Positions 54,323 to 63,878 of a DNA stretch of 64,000 nucleotides are shown piece by piece. The position numbers and the translations under genes were made by a program. The notes beneath the pieces are model-generated. The model searched no databases, was not told where the DNA came from, and worked only from the letters and a program-made list of their open reading frames with translations. Position 1 is the first letter of the stretch. Every line of letters starts with the position of its first letter. The DNA is taken from positions 496,001 to 560,000 of the forward strand of contig CP172318.1 of NCBI GenBank assembly GCA_044336205.1, read 5' to 3'. The DNA is from Ruoffia sp044336205. GTDB lineage: Bacteria > Bacillota > Bacilli > Lactobacillales > Aerococcaceae.

Positions 54323-55720
54323 ATGGCTAATAAAGTACCATTTAAGAAAAATGATGCGTTCACGGGAACCGTCGAAGATATAACATCACAAGGGCAAGGC
54401 GTTGTAAAGATTGAAGGCTATCCTTTCTTTATTGAAGGGGTTATTACTGGCGAGCTTATCCGTTTTCGTGTGAATAAGGCAGGTAAGTCTTTCGGATACG
54501 GACGACTTGTTGAAATTCTTGAAGAAAGTCCTGACCGAGTTGAATTAACTGATCGAATTGGTCGCCAGATTGGGACGATGACCTTACAACATATGTCATA
54601 TGAAGCACAATTAAAATATAAGAAACATCAAGTCGAGTCAGCGTTCCAACGGATTGGGCTATTTGATAATGTTGAAATTCGCCCAGTCCTTGGTATGGAA
54701 CATCCTTGGGAATACCGTAACAAGGCGCAAATCCCTGTTAGAAATATCAAAGGTCAGTTAGAGACAGGTTTTTTCCGTAAGAATAGCCATGACTTAGTGG
54801 CTGTTGAGAATTTCCACATTCAACATAAAGAGATTGACCAGGCCATCCTAGTGGTTCGTGACATTTTAAGAAAGTACGAAGTACCCGCTTATGATGAGAA
54901 GGCCCACAGAGGATTGATACGTCACGTTGTTGTAAAGCGTGGCCACTATACTGGACAAATTATGATTGTCTTAGTAACTAATCATTCAAAATTCAATAAT
55001 ACCGAACATATTACTCGCGAGATTACAGAACAAATTCCCAACGTTGTCAGCATCATTCAAAATATTCAAAAGAACCGTACCAATGTTATTTTAGGCAAGG
55101 AAAACCATGTCTTATGGGGCAAAGAATATTACGAAGATAAGATGTTAGGTCTAACCTTTAGAATTTCCGCGAATTCATTCTATCAAGTTAATACACCTCA
55201 AGCTGAAGTTTTATACCAAACAGCTATCGAAGCAGCTGGCTTAACAGGAGATGAGACAGTCTTAGATGCTTATTCAGGTATCGGCTCAATCAGTCTTTCC
55301 TTAGCCAAACATGCTAAAGATGTCTTCGCCATGGAGATTGTCCCTGAAGCAGTTGAAATGGCTCGACAAAATGCAGCAATCAATAACATCGATAATGCAC
55401 ACTTTGAAGCAGGTCGCGCAGAAGATTGGATGGCACGTTGGAATGAAGAAGGAATTCAATTCGATGTGGCGGTCGTTGACCCACCACGTAAAGGCCTTGA
55501 TCCAGAGTTTATTAATGCTTTATTGAAACAAAAGTCTGAGCGTATCGTCTATGTAAGTTGTAACCCAGCCACCTTAGCTCGAGATGCACGTATGATTGTC
55601 GATGGCGGTTATGAATTAAAGTATGTTCAACCTGTTGACTTATTTGGCCAAACACCGCATGTTGAATCAGTCGTTTTGATGACAAAGAGCAAAGCTGCTG
55701 AGTCTGTACGAACAGAGTGA
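54323..55720 (+). CDS. rlmD: 23S rRNA (uracil-C5)-methyltransferase, RlmD/RlmCD family
   Basis: A 465-aa RNA methyltransferase. The N-terminal TRAM domain (FTGTVEDITSQGQGVVKIEG) binds RNA. The SAM motif DAYSGIGSISLSLA, the DPPRKGLD motif and the nucleophile Cys413 in VSCNPATLARD form the catalytic domain. ATG 54323 follows GGAGGA; a longer open frame from a TTG at 54308 would begin upstream of the ribosome site. Firmicute homologues methylate U747 and/or U1939. Confidence 0.9.
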   Translation: MANKVPFKKNDAFTGTVEDITSQGQGVVKIEGYPFFIEGVITGELIRFRVNKAGKSFGYGRLVEILEESPDRVELTDRIGRQIGTMTLQHMSYEAQLKYKKHQVESAFQRIGLFDNVEIRPVLGMEHPWEYRNKAQIPVRNIKGQLETGFFRKNSHDLVAVENFHIQHKEIDQAILVVRDILRKYEVPAYDEKAHRGLIRHVVVKRGHYTGQIMIVLVTNHSKFNNTEHITREITEQIPNVVSIIQNIQKNRTNVILGKENHVLWGKEYYEDKMLGLTFRISANSFYQVNTPQAEVLYQTAIEAAGLTGDETVLDAYSGIGSISLSLAKHAKDVFAMEIVPEAVEMARQNAAINNIDNAHFEAGRAEDWMARWNEEGIQFDVAVVDPPRKGLDPEFINALLKQKSERIVYVSCNPATLARDARMIVDGGYELKYVQPVDLFGQTPHVESVVLMTKSKAAESVRTE

Positions 55721-55921
55721 GTTACAGCTTTACATGCGAAGTGAAGCGTAGAAGATGTAGTCATCAATTACGAATGATTAATGAACTTAACTCTCAAGGA
55801 AGACGAATATAGCGAGAAAGTGATTACCTGAGTTCGGTAACTTGAATGCGTAGTATTGCTTGAGTTGGATGGAAAGCAAAAATAAAAAAGCTTAACCTCT
55901 TGGTTTACGGAGTTAATTGGA

Positions 55922-56395
55922 GTGAATATAGGTGATTGTTATTTTATTTATGAACTTTATTTTTTATTTGTGATTGGATTCAATCTGTATAGAAGAAAAA
56001 AGAACTTAATCCGAACAGAAATGCCTAAAACAGCATGGTATATAGGGGCCATATTACTTTTGCTAGGGCTCCTGACTTGGTACCTTAAGGATCAGTCAGC
56101 TCTTGGCATAGTCACAGTCTTTCTTGCAGTATGGACTTTTTTGTCTTGTTTTTTAGCGATGGGACTTAATTGCAAGGGAGTAAATTGCTTTGTGGGAACC
56201 AACTGGTTCATTCAATTCATCTCCTATCAGAAAATCAGTGATATGAAATTGATCCATTCACAAGATCAGATCAAACTCCAGGTGGAAGCTTATGGGAATC
56301 TGTTCACACTATTCTTTGATACGAGTGAGAAAGAGATTTTGAATAATCTATTGCGGTCTACTCTATTCTTAAATAATTGCAAGAAACCTAAGTAA
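55922..56395 (+). CDS. Small membrane protein of unknown function
   Basis: A 157-aa protein that I do not recognise. The start is GTG with a weak GGAGTG-like site. Three hydrophobic segments (about 10-22, 40-57, 63-82) precede a soluble C-terminal half (SYQKISDMKLIHSQDQIKL). Two terminators follow. The 200 bases before it show no other gene. Confidence 0.5.
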   Translation: MNIGDCYFIYELYFLFVIGFNLYRRKKNLIRTEMPKTAWYIGAILLLLGLLTWYLKDQSALGIVTVFLAVWTFLSCFLAMGLNCKGVNCFVGTNWFIQFISYQKISDMKLIHSQDQIKLQVEAYGNLFTLFFDTSEKEILNNLLRSTLFLNNCKKPK

Positions 56396-56508
56396 TCACA
56401 CAGTTATCTAAATGTTAAATATTATCTATACTCATTGTGTGATTTTTAAGGCGGACGTCTTATTAAATATGGTCACAGCTCAGTCATTTTGTGCTGAGCT
56501 GTGTTTTT
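56394..56508 (+). terminator. Two consecutive terminator hairpins
   Basis: First, AATCACACA with TGTGTGATT and TTTTT (56394-56448). Second, CACAGCTCAG with CTGAGCTGTG and TTTTT (56474-56508). Confidence 0.75.
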
Positions 56509-56711
56509 AATTGAAAGGCTAGTAGGAATATATTACAATAAATTCGAACATATGTTTCTGTTGCAGATTTCAGTCTTCACAAGTAAATAGGCTTTTTAAA
56601 AAATAGATATAGTTTTATTTATTATGGTTTAGAGATTATCAGTCAAAATATAGAACAGTATCAAAGATGTATTAGAGATTGGTAATGAAAATATGAAAGG
56701 AGTGAAGTTAA

Positions 56712-57739
56712 TTGAAAAAGGATCAAGAAATGATTCGTTCGAGCGCTGCAGAATATCTAACCTACGTTGCTTCTGTCGGTGATCAGCAAGATAGCATTGA
56801 AATACGTTATGAAGATGAAAATATTTGGCTAACTCAGAAAATGATGGCCACATTATATGATGTTGGGACGAATACGATAAACTATCATATTAAGAAAATA
56901 TTTGAAGATAATGAACTTCCGGAAGATTCAGTTATTCGAAAATTTCGAATAACTGCAGCTGATGGGAAAAAATATAGTACAAATCATTATTCTCTAGAGA
57001 TGATTATTGCTGTAGGTTTCAAGGTGAATTCCGAACGCGCAGTGCAATTTCGTAAATGGGTGAATCAAATAGCAAAGGACTACACCATCAAAGGGTGGGT
57101 TATGGATGATGAACGTCTGAAACGCGGGACTTATCTGACAGATAAATATTTTGATGAGCAGTTAGAACGAATTCGAGAAATTCGCGCAAGCGAAAGAAAG
57201 TTTTATCAAAAAGTAACTGATCTGTATGCCACAGCCATAGACTACGATAAAAATTCCGCGACGACACGAAGATTTTACGCTTCCGTTCAGAATAAAATGC
57301 ATTACGCAGTTCATGGACACACAGCAGCTGAATTAATTGTAGAAAGAGCAAATCACTCCAGAAAGCACATGGGATTAACGACTTGGTCGGATGCACCTGA
57401 CGGAAAGATTAAGAAAAGTGATGTAACGATCGCCAAGAACTATTTAAGTCAAAATGAAATAAAACAACTAAACCGTATGGTATCAGCCTACTTGGATTTT
57501 GCTGAGAATATGACATTAAGGAATATCCCGCTAACCATGCAGGACTGGAAAAAAGACTTAACAGTTTTATCGAAATGTTCGAATACGGCATTTTACAAGA
57601 TGCAGGAAAAGTATCAGCTGAAATTGCTAAGATTCATGCAGAGACAGAATTTGAAAAATATCGTGTCATTCAGGATCAATTATTTGTCTCTGATTTTGAT
57701 AAATATTTATTGGAATTGGAGAATAAAAGGAAAGATTAA
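56712..57739 (+). pseudogene. RhuM-family protein, interrupted by a one-base frameshift
   Basis: TTG start after AAAGGAGTGAAG. The first 285 codons match RhuM (virulence protein RhuM): YEDENIWLTQKMMATLYDV, NHYSLEMIIAVGFKVNSERAVQFRKW and VHGHTAAELIVERA. After the T4 run at 57565-57568 the reading frame changes, and the family C-terminus (FIEMFEYGILQDAGKVSAEI and ELENKRKD) continues in another frame to TAA 57737-57739. One extra T would restore it. It is a stand-alone gene. RhuM proteins often accompany defence or restriction loci, but no partner is visible here. Confidence 0.8.
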
Positions 57740-58093
57740 TAGCAAAATAGATCTTCAAACAAAACCACCTAACCACCCTACCAAAGTCAATTCATAGCTG
57801 AATGTCGGCACATGTAGAGTGCGTCGCGTTGATGGAGAGAAAATAATTGTAGATTGGAAACGAATGCGAAAGCATCCATTTTTTTAGATATTCATTGAGC
57901 AGATGAATGTTTGAGTTGGTGCATCTATTGCGACGTTCACTTGTATGAACACCGGAGTAGAGCAGTATAGTTCGATGTTCAGCTTTTTAGGCGAATTTCC
58001 AACTAATAAATAAACGAATTTCAAACTTACAGACATTTCAAACCTTTTTCATGGTAATATGGGAATATTATGTATAAAAGGGAGAAGATTGAC
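57740..58093. other. Intergenic region after RhuM
   Basis: No gene recognised. There is a short ATGCGAAAGCAT hairpin followed by a T run near 57864-57888, which is a weak terminator. GGGAGA near 58079 serves the pseudouridine synthase. Confidence 0.4.
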
Positions 58094-58774
58094 ATGCAAG
58101 TGCCAATTCTTTACGAAGATAATCATCTACTGATGGTAGAGAAACCAGTTAATATTCCGGTGCAATCGGATCAAAGTCGAGACAAAGATTTATTAACGAT
58201 ATTGAAAGAAGATATAAAAATTCGCTTTAACAAACCTGGAAATGTCTACTTAGGGCTAGTTCATAGACTGGATCGGCCGGTTGGTGGGGCAATGGTATTC
58301 GCCAAAACATCTAAAGCTGCTTCACGCCTATCGGACCAGGTGAGGCGCAATTCTATGACGCGTAAATATTACGCAGTCGTTCATGGGAAACCTCCCAAAG
58401 AACAAGGTCAGTTAACCGATTACTTAATAAAAGATACGCGAACAAATATTGTGTCGATTGTACCTTCGGATCATAAAAAAGGAAAAAAGGCAGTCCTTAA
58501 CTATAAAGTCTTAGAAAGTAATGACCAATTGTCCTTATTAGAGGTGCAACTGCAAACCGGACGACCTCATCAAATTCGTGTCCAACTAGCAGGGATGGGG
58601 ACACCAATCTGGGGTGATCAAAAATACGGTCAACAATTCAGCAAAGTAGGGCAACAAATTGCCTTATGGGCACAGGAGCTTTCGTTAGAGCACCCAACTA
58701 AGAAAACTGAAATGAGAGTACAATCCCTACCAAAACAGGAATTTCCTTGGAATTGTTGGGATAGTATTCATTAG
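58094..58774 (+). CDS. RluA-family RNA pseudouridine synthase
   Basis: A 226-aa pseudouridine synthase. The catalytic motif HRLDRPVGG contains Asp60, and TGRPHQIRVQLAGMGTPIWGD is the C-terminal family block. It lacks an N-terminal S4 domain. ATG 58094 follows GGGAGAAG; the upstream in-frame ATG 58070 has no ribosome site. It modifies uridines in rRNA or tRNA, but the target cannot be told from sequence. Confidence 0.87.
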   Translation: MQVPILYEDNHLLMVEKPVNIPVQSDQSRDKDLLTILKEDIKIRFNKPGNVYLGLVHRLDRPVGGAMVFAKTSKAASRLSDQVRRNSMTRKYYAVVHGKPPKEQGQLTDYLIKDTRTNIVSIVPSDHKKGKKAVLNYKVLESNDQLSLLEVQLQTGRPHQIRVQLAGMGTPIWGDQKYGQQFSKVGQQIALWAQELSLEHPTKKTEMRVQSLPKQEFPWNCWDSIH

Positions 58775-58817
58775 ATAAGCTATTGCTAAGATATATTCTT
58801 AAGCTAAGCTTTCAAAA

Positions 58818-58849
58818 AGATTCGTGTTACTGAACGAATCTTTTTTGTT
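58818..58849 (+). terminator. Intrinsic terminator after the pseudouridine synthase
   Basis: AAAGATTCGT pairs with ACGAATCTTT and is followed by a T run. Confidence 0.85.
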
Positions 58850-59280
58850 ATACAGATCTAACTTTAGCGCTTCATCAGCAAATATTAATTTAAAATTAAA
58901 AAAAGCACTTCAATAAATGCTATCCTTCAAAAACATCTTCCTTTATTCTTATTTATCTTATATACTAATATCTGATTATTAAAATTAAATGAGTAGATGA
59001 GAATGTAGCTATAAAAATTAAAACTGAAAAAAAGTTTATTAATTTGAGTATTAGATCGAATTGAGCATGTTGGAAATCGAATGCCGAGTTCGGCAATGAT
59101 ACTTATTATTTTGTGTGGACCTGTCTTGGTTTTATCAAGTGTTCTTTCTTTTGATATTGTAGAAGCGATAAACCCGTTGAGCCCCCTTGTAAGAGTTGAG
59201 AATTTATTGGCAAGTTATAGCATTGCAATAATGATTGAAGAAGGTCTATCAAACTTTGCTTTTTCCCAGCAATGGAAATT
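58850..59280. other. Gene-poor stretch with decayed coding sequence
   Basis: AT-rich, no intact gene. A 68-codon hydrophobic frame at 59081-59287 has no ribosome site and may be part of the transporter remnant described next. Confidence 0.35.
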
Positions 59281-59287
59281 GTCTTAG

Positions 59288-59437
59288 TTATTATGTAGGG
59301 ATTGGACTCGCAGAGCAGTACTTGGAATATTGGTGTCGAACGTACTTCCATATTCGATTGCGATTACGATTGCTTGGACATTATTAATTATTGTTAAGTG
59401 CTTATTAGGTCTAAACAGCCCAGTATATTTAACTTAG
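59288..59437 (+). pseudogene. C-terminal remnant of a membrane transporter, possibly AbgT-like
   Basis: The frame ending at TAG 59435-59437 reads RRAVLGILVSNVLPYSIAIT and then IAWTLLIIVKCLLGLN, a membrane helix with LPYSIA as found at the end of AbgT-family aminobenzoyl-glutamate transporters. No start codon or upstream domain is intact; a TAG closes the frame just upstream. An M20 amidohydrolase of AbgB-like type follows 4 bases later, the normal partner of AbgT, which supports the reading. The family call is tentative. Confidence 0.4.
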
Positions 59438-59440
59438 AAA

Positions 59441-60655
59441 GTGAGTGTGCGTCATATGACGATGTATTTACCAGAAAATTGGATTCACGAACTCAATAGC
59501 TTAGAAGAAGAGATGATAGCCAATAGACGTTGGCTTCACCGCCATCCGGAATTGTCTTTCAAAGAGTATGAGACTAGCCAGTTTATCTATGATGAAATGG
59601 TGAAACTGCCTGGTGTTGAAGTAACGAGACCAACAGAAACGAGCGTTCTAGTGAAGATTACTGGAGCAAAGGCTGGAAAGAAAATTGGTCTACGTGCTGA
59701 TATAGATGCCTTACCAATCCAAGAAGAACGTCGGGAACTAGACTTTCAATCAGAAGTGCCTGGAGTGATGCATGCTTGTGGTCATGATGGTCATACCGCC
59801 ATCTTAATGGCAGCAATGAAATTCTTAGCTAACCACGCAGATGAATTGAGCGGCGAGATCTATGGAATCTTCCAACATGCAGAAGAACTACCTCCAGGTG
59901 GTGCTCGTGAGATGGTTGAGACAGGCTTGTTCGATGACTTTGACTTTTTCTATGGTCATCATCTGTTCTCTACGATGCCTTTAGGTGTAATGGATATTAA
60001 AGCAGGCCCTAACACATCAAACTCAGACTTGTATGAAATTAAGATCCAAGGTCGAGGAGGTCATGCGTCACAACCTGAGAATTCAATTGATCCAGTCGTT
60101 ATTGGAGCTTCCATTGTTCAACAATTACAAACGATTGTTTCTCGCATCTCTTCACCTTTTGAGCCGGTTGTTATTTCAAATACCGTCTTTCAATCTGGTA
60201 ATGCAGCAGCTGTGAACGTTATACCAGATAGCTGTTACTTAGCAGGTAGCGTGCGAACATTAACTGCTGAAGCTAGACAATTAGTTCAAGAAAACATGAC
60301 TCGCATCATTCAAGGAATCTGTGATGCTTATAATGTTACGTTTACCTTTGATTATCAATTAGGCTATAATTCAGTGATGAATGACGAAGGAACAACAGAG
60401 AAAGTCCGTGAGATTGCTTCAAATCTATTCCCTGATAAAGTCACATCACTCGAAGCATCACTTGGTGGCGAAGACTTCTCAGCCTTCTCAGGATTGGCAC
60501 CATCAACTTACATCTGGATCGGTGCGGGGAACAAAGAAAAAGGGTATGATTATCCTCACCACCATCCTAAATTCGCTATCGATGAAGATAGTTTCTTAAT
60601 CGGATTGAAGATGTTCGTGGCCGTGGCGAAAGCTTTCTCAGCTTTAATTATGTAA
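59441..60655 (+). CDS. M20D amidohydrolase (AbgB/hippurate-hydrolase type)
   Basis: A 404-aa metal-dependent amidohydrolase. Motifs are RRWLHRHPELSFKE, GLRADIDALPIQE, HACGHDGHTA (metal Cys and His), HAEELPPGG, YGHHLFS, GGHASQPENSIDP and, near the end, LGGEDFSAFSG. It removes acyl or aminobenzoyl groups from amino acids in the cytoplasm. GTG 59441 follows AGAAAGTGAG; ATG 59456 is an alternative. The upstream transporter remnant suggests a former aminobenzoyl-glutamate or acyl-amino-acid use operon. Confidence 0.87.
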   Translation: MSVRHMTMYLPENWIHELNSLEEEMIANRRWLHRHPELSFKEYETSQFIYDEMVKLPGVEVTRPTETSVLVKITGAKAGKKIGLRADIDALPIQEERRELDFQSEVPGVMHACGHDGHTAILMAAMKFLANHADELSGEIYGIFQHAEELPPGGAREMVETGLFDDFDFFYGHHLFSTMPLGVMDIKAGPNTSNSDLYEIKIQGRGGHASQPENSIDPVVIGASIVQQLQTIVSRISSPFEPVVISNTVFQSGNAAAVNVIPDSCYLAGSVRTLTAEARQLVQENMTRIIQGICDAYNVTFTFDYQLGYNSVMNDEGTTEKVREIASNLFPDKVTSLEASLGGEDFSAFSGLAPSTYIWIGAGNKEKGYDYPHHHPKFAIDEDSFLIGLKMFVAVAKAFSALIM

Positions 60656-60659
60656 TGTT

Positions 60660-60704
60660 AAATAGTCCCTGACAGTCGCAGTAAAGCGTATAAGGGGCTA
60701 TTTT
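60660..60704 (+). terminator. Intrinsic terminator after the amidohydrolase
   Basis: AATAGTCCCT pairs with AGGGGCTATT with one G-U pair, followed by TTTTC. The loop is long. Confidence 0.65.
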
Positions 60705-60803
60705 TCTATGTTTTTAGTACAATTAAGTTAGATGAATGAGCAGGGTTTCGGTATATTGAATTCAAGAGAGATTTGAGAAAGAATTAATCAACTTGATAAC
60801 TGA

Positions 60804-61028
60804 GAATTAGAAGGGGACAAACGCATAAGTAAATCATATAAATTCGAAAACTTCTAAGAAGCTTTGGATTTCACCAATAAAGTGGGCAGCTTCTCAGAGG
60901 AAGCCAACCACCATGCCGATATTCAATTATCTTATGGACGTGTGATAGTTAAATTAGAAACTCATGAAGAAGCTAGGGTGATTGACAAAGACGTTAACTT
61001 AGCTCAACTCGTTGACGACATTAAATGA
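60804..61028 (+). pseudogene. Remnant of pterin-4a-carbinolamine dehydratase (PCD/PhhB-like)
   Basis: One frame to TGA 61026-61028 reads ISKSYKFENF, a TAA at 60855-60857, then EALDFTNKVGSFSEEANHHA, then DIQLSYGRVIVKLETHEE. The NHHADIQLSYGRVIVKLETH block is the PCD signature (HHPD with the dehydratase histidines). The N-terminal 25-30 residues and a start codon are missing and there is an internal stop, so the gene is dead. A DsrE-like gene begins 17 bases after its end. Confidence 0.75.
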
Positions 61029-61044
61029 CAAAGGAGCCAAAAGT

Positions 61045-61356
61045 ATGCATGTAGTATTTCATATCAATGAAGAAGAACGATGGGGTATGGTTCTTTCGAA
61101 TGTGAATAACTTTTTAGCTGAAGAAGGGGATACTAAGATATCCATTGTTGCGAATGGTCATGCGGTGAATTATTATCTCAATGATGAATTAAGTGATAAG
61201 ATTTTGAATCAGGTAGATGTGGTAGCTTGTCAGAATTCCTTAAATAACAATAAAATCAATAAAGACCAAATAAACTCACTCATACGTGTGGTAGATTCAG
61301 GTGTCGTTGAGATCGCTAAGAAACAAATGGAAGGCTATGCTTATATTCGACCATAA
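61045..61356 (+). CDS. DsrE-family protein
   Basis: A 103-aa small cytoplasmic protein of the DsrE/DsrF-like (COG1416) family: MHVVFHINEEERWGMVLSNV, ISIVANGHAVNYYL and a C-terminal GVVEIAKKQMEGYAYIRP. The length matches a single domain. ATG 61045 has AAAGGAG nine bases upstream; the open frame from 61012 overlaps the dehydratase remnant. The one family-position cysteine is in VVACQNSLN. The role is unknown; the family handles sulfur transfer in some bacteria. Confidence 0.75.
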   Translation: MHVVFHINEEERWGMVLSNVNNFLAEEGDTKISIVANGHAVNYYLNDELSDKILNQVDVVACQNSLNNNKINKDQINSLIRVVDSGVVEIAKKQMEGYAYIRP

Positions 61357-61367
61357 ATAAATAATTA

Positions 61368-61412
61368 AAAAAATTCTGGGTCTCCTTGTTGGAATTGACT
61401 CAGAATTTTTAT
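61368..61412. terminator. Bidirectional terminator between DsrE and the minus-strand operon
   Basis: AAATTCTGGGTC pairs with GACTCAGAATTT, with A and T runs on either side. Confidence 0.75.
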
Positions 61413-61424
61413 TTGATTTGATAG

Positions 61425-62138
61425 TTAACTAATGGTTTGATAAGCTTGGAATAAAATATACAAGCTGGTTGCAATTAAAATGAATGCACTCACTCCGACA
61501 GATAATTTAACTGCGGGACCTGGCCTTGCATCTTTAATGACTAGACTTATCAACAGCTCAGAGATAGATTCGATGTTGAATAGTAACAATAATCCAATCA
61601 CTGACATAATAATAAAGAGTGCAAGACCCCATCTTGTCGCCGACCAGATAGTTTGATTTCGGTCTTTAATTTCAGACTGGGCTTGTCGAATTAATAAGGT
61701 TAAGTTAGCAGGACTTATCACATCATCTCCGGCCCCTGATAAGGTGTAAGAAGTAGCGTCGTCTTGATCACTAAATTCTTCATATTTGTAGTCGCTAGAT
61801 CCAATGCGTATCTGTTGGTCAGCGATATTCACTTGTGCACCTTGGATATTTAAGTATTCATCATTAATCGCGTTGGCAGTGAGATGTTCTGCATTGAACT
61901 TAGACCTTTCCATCAGTTGTTGTTCAGATAGGTTAGTAAAGTAAGGTGCTTCGGTATTCGTTGGTTGAAAGGAACGGATATTATCAAGGAATCGACTAGG
62001 AGGAACCTTGGCATATACAGCCATATTATCGGAGAGCTTGCTTTGAACAGGACGATCGGCCTGATTTTTCGCAAATCCGATAAAAATTACTGACAGTAAA
62101 GCAACAACCAATAAACTGAAAGTCAGTTTCCTATTCAT
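61425..62138 (-). CDS. Envelope protein with three membrane segments, unknown function
   Basis: A 237-aa protein that I do not recognise. A hydrophobic N-terminus (LLVVALLSVIFIGFA) is followed by a polar stretch of about 135 residues, presumably extracellular, then membrane segments near 168-187 and 215-233. It overlaps the upstream secreted-protein gene by 8 bases, so the two are co-translated and probably form one complex. Confidence 0.55.
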   Translation of the reverse strand: MNRKLTFSLLVVALLSVIFIGFAKNQADRPVQSKLSDNMAVYAKVPPSRFLDNIRSFQPTNTEAPYFTNLSEQQLMERSKFNAEHLTANAINDEYLNIQGAQVNIADQQIRIGSSDYKYEEFSDQDDATSYTLSGAGDDVISPANLTLLIRQAQSEIKDRNQTIWSATRWGLALFIIMSVIGLLLLFNIESISELLISLVIKDARPGPAVKLSVGVSAFILIATSLYILFQAYQTIS

Positions 62139-63720
62139 TTGTATCGCCTCCTAAGCTGTAGATTGTTTGCCCGTTTTGTTTGAACGTTATCGGAATCAAC
62201 ATGAGGGATTTTCTTTCTATTAATTGTATTCCAAAATTATAGGCTTGAATCTCAACAGGCTCATCGATATTAAAATCAAGGTCACCTATATAAACTTCAT
62301 ATTGAAACTCCTCGTCGCTCTTTGGCTCGATAATCATCCAATTATCAGAAGAGTCCAATGAAATGTCCCCTGAAATTTCTAGCACTTCCTTGTGGTGAGG
62401 GAGGGCATTAAGTACTTGAATAACCTCATCTTCATAATGTTTTATTAAGTTAGTATCACTACCAAAAACTTCGCTAATATTTGAATGATCATAGTTAGTT
62501 TGGGCAAAGATTTTCTCAACTGGGTTGATTTGAGGGACTGTTGCTTCATGCATCGTCTCTGACGGTATCAAGACTTGACTGGCTTGGTTGTCAGGTACAC
62601 TTAAGATATAGTCTAGCTGAACATCCTCTAATTTGTATCGAACGCGTCGTGACATACTTATGGTATTATCAGTGAAACCTTCGCGTCTAATAACTATGTC
62701 ACCAAGTTCTGTATTACCTTCTTCGATATAATTGTCAAAAGCAGAATTAATCTCTTTCTCAGTTAAATGAGGGTTCAGTAGCTTAGCGAATAGGTGAAAG
62801 TAAGATTTAAGCATTGGGAGTTGATTCCCTTTAATATCAGGATTATCTTCTTCATAATCATGCGTGAACCGTAGCTCAATGGTTTGGTAGGATGAAGTTT
62901 CTCCACTGAATAGATAGAACTCATTCAACCTTCCTAATTCTGCCAATTCAGTCGGATAAAAGTAAACGCTGCTTCCCCAAGCACTCAGGTGGTTTTCCGT
63001 CAAATCAAAGCCAAAAGTTTGTTGAAGCTCATATAGCAACTTGTTGATATACATGCGGTCGAGATAGACAGTTTCATCAGAATCGGAATGATCGTAAATA
63101 TTAGGAAACTCTTTACTTGTATCATAAAATGAACCAGATAAATTAGTTAACTCTTCATCTTCAAAGGAATTCAGTGGGAAATTGAATCGTATCTCAATCT
63201 GGTTAACATGTTGGTCGGGATTGGACGGATTATTCAATCCATAGCTTTGAAATTCATGACCATTTATTGAAGCTTCATGATTCTCATCCAATTGGGCTTG
63301 CCATTGGTTATAGAAACTTTGTATATCATCTGAATTAATATTAGGCTCAATTAATTGTATTAATGTCAAAAAGGTATCAAAGTCAATGACCTCATTGGCT
63401 GATAGTCGTTGGTATATATATAGCTCGTCATCTCGAATCCCATCCCAAATAGTAATTGAAAGATTCTCATTATTGTCAGTCGGAATTGTTACAGTAGGAC
63501 CCGCAGAATGCGCATGGAATTCGGATAGATATTCCTCCATCGAATCAATATTGAAGGTTTCTTTAATCTCTTCAATGATTCGATTAGTTAAGCCACTATG
63601 AGAATAAGGTCTAGCATTGTAAGAGGAATCTGCATCAAAAATTGATGACATAGTTTGTGCCTGTACATACTGCGGGATTATAAAAATCGACAAGATTAGG
63701 CAACTGATTATCTTTTTCAC
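62131..63720 (-). CDS. Large secreted protein with an apparent internal duplication, unknown function
   Basis: 529 aa from the preferred GTG start at 63720 (MKKIISCLILSIFIIPQY); AAAGGATG is well placed for it, whereas the in-frame ATG at 63729 lies inside that site. A signal peptide ends near YVQAQ. Two segments of about 160 residues resemble each other: FLTLIQLIEPNINSDDIQSF in the first and FHLFAKLLNPHLTEKEINSA in the second, each following a beta-rich block with TITIW or TIELRF strands. No known domain recognised. It is followed by an overlapping membrane-protein gene. Confidence 0.55.
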   Translation of the reverse strand: MKKIISCLILSIFIIPQYVQAQTMSSIFDADSSYNARPYSHSGLTNRIIEEIKETFNIDSMEEYLSEFHAHSAGPTVTIPTDNNENLSITIWDGIRDDELYIYQRLSANEVIDFDTFLTLIQLIEPNINSDDIQSFYNQWQAQLDENHEASINGHEFQSYGLNNPSNPDQHVNQIEIRFNFPLNSFEDEELTNLSGSFYDTSKEFPNIYDHSDSDETVYLDRMYINKLLYELQQTFGFDLTENHLSAWGSSVYFYPTELAELGRLNEFYLFSGETSSYQTIELRFTHDYEEDNPDIKGNQLPMLKSYFHLFAKLLNPHLTEKEINSAFDNYIEEGNTELGDIVIRREGFTDNTISMSRRVRYKLEDVQLDYILSVPDNQASQVLIPSETMHEATVPQINPVEKIFAQTNYDHSNISEVFGSDTNLIKHYEDEVIQVLNALPHHKEVLEISGDISLDSSDNWMIIEPKSDEEFQYEVYIGDLDFNIDEPVEIQAYNFGIQLIERKSLMLIPITFKQNGQTIYSLGGDTNE

Positions 63721-63878
63721 CACTATCATCCTTTCAATTCAATTTGTTTATAGAATTATCATATATTAAAAGAAAGCGATTTTCTGTTTATTTACTTTTA
63801 AAAATTGACTTTATGGAATTATCTTAACAGTGTTTTTATTTTGTAGTGTTAATATAGTAGTATAAGGGAGGTTAATTG

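Noticed and set aside
59081..59287. Small hydrophobic protein
   Set aside because: No ribosome site or family resemblance; more likely decayed transporter sequence.
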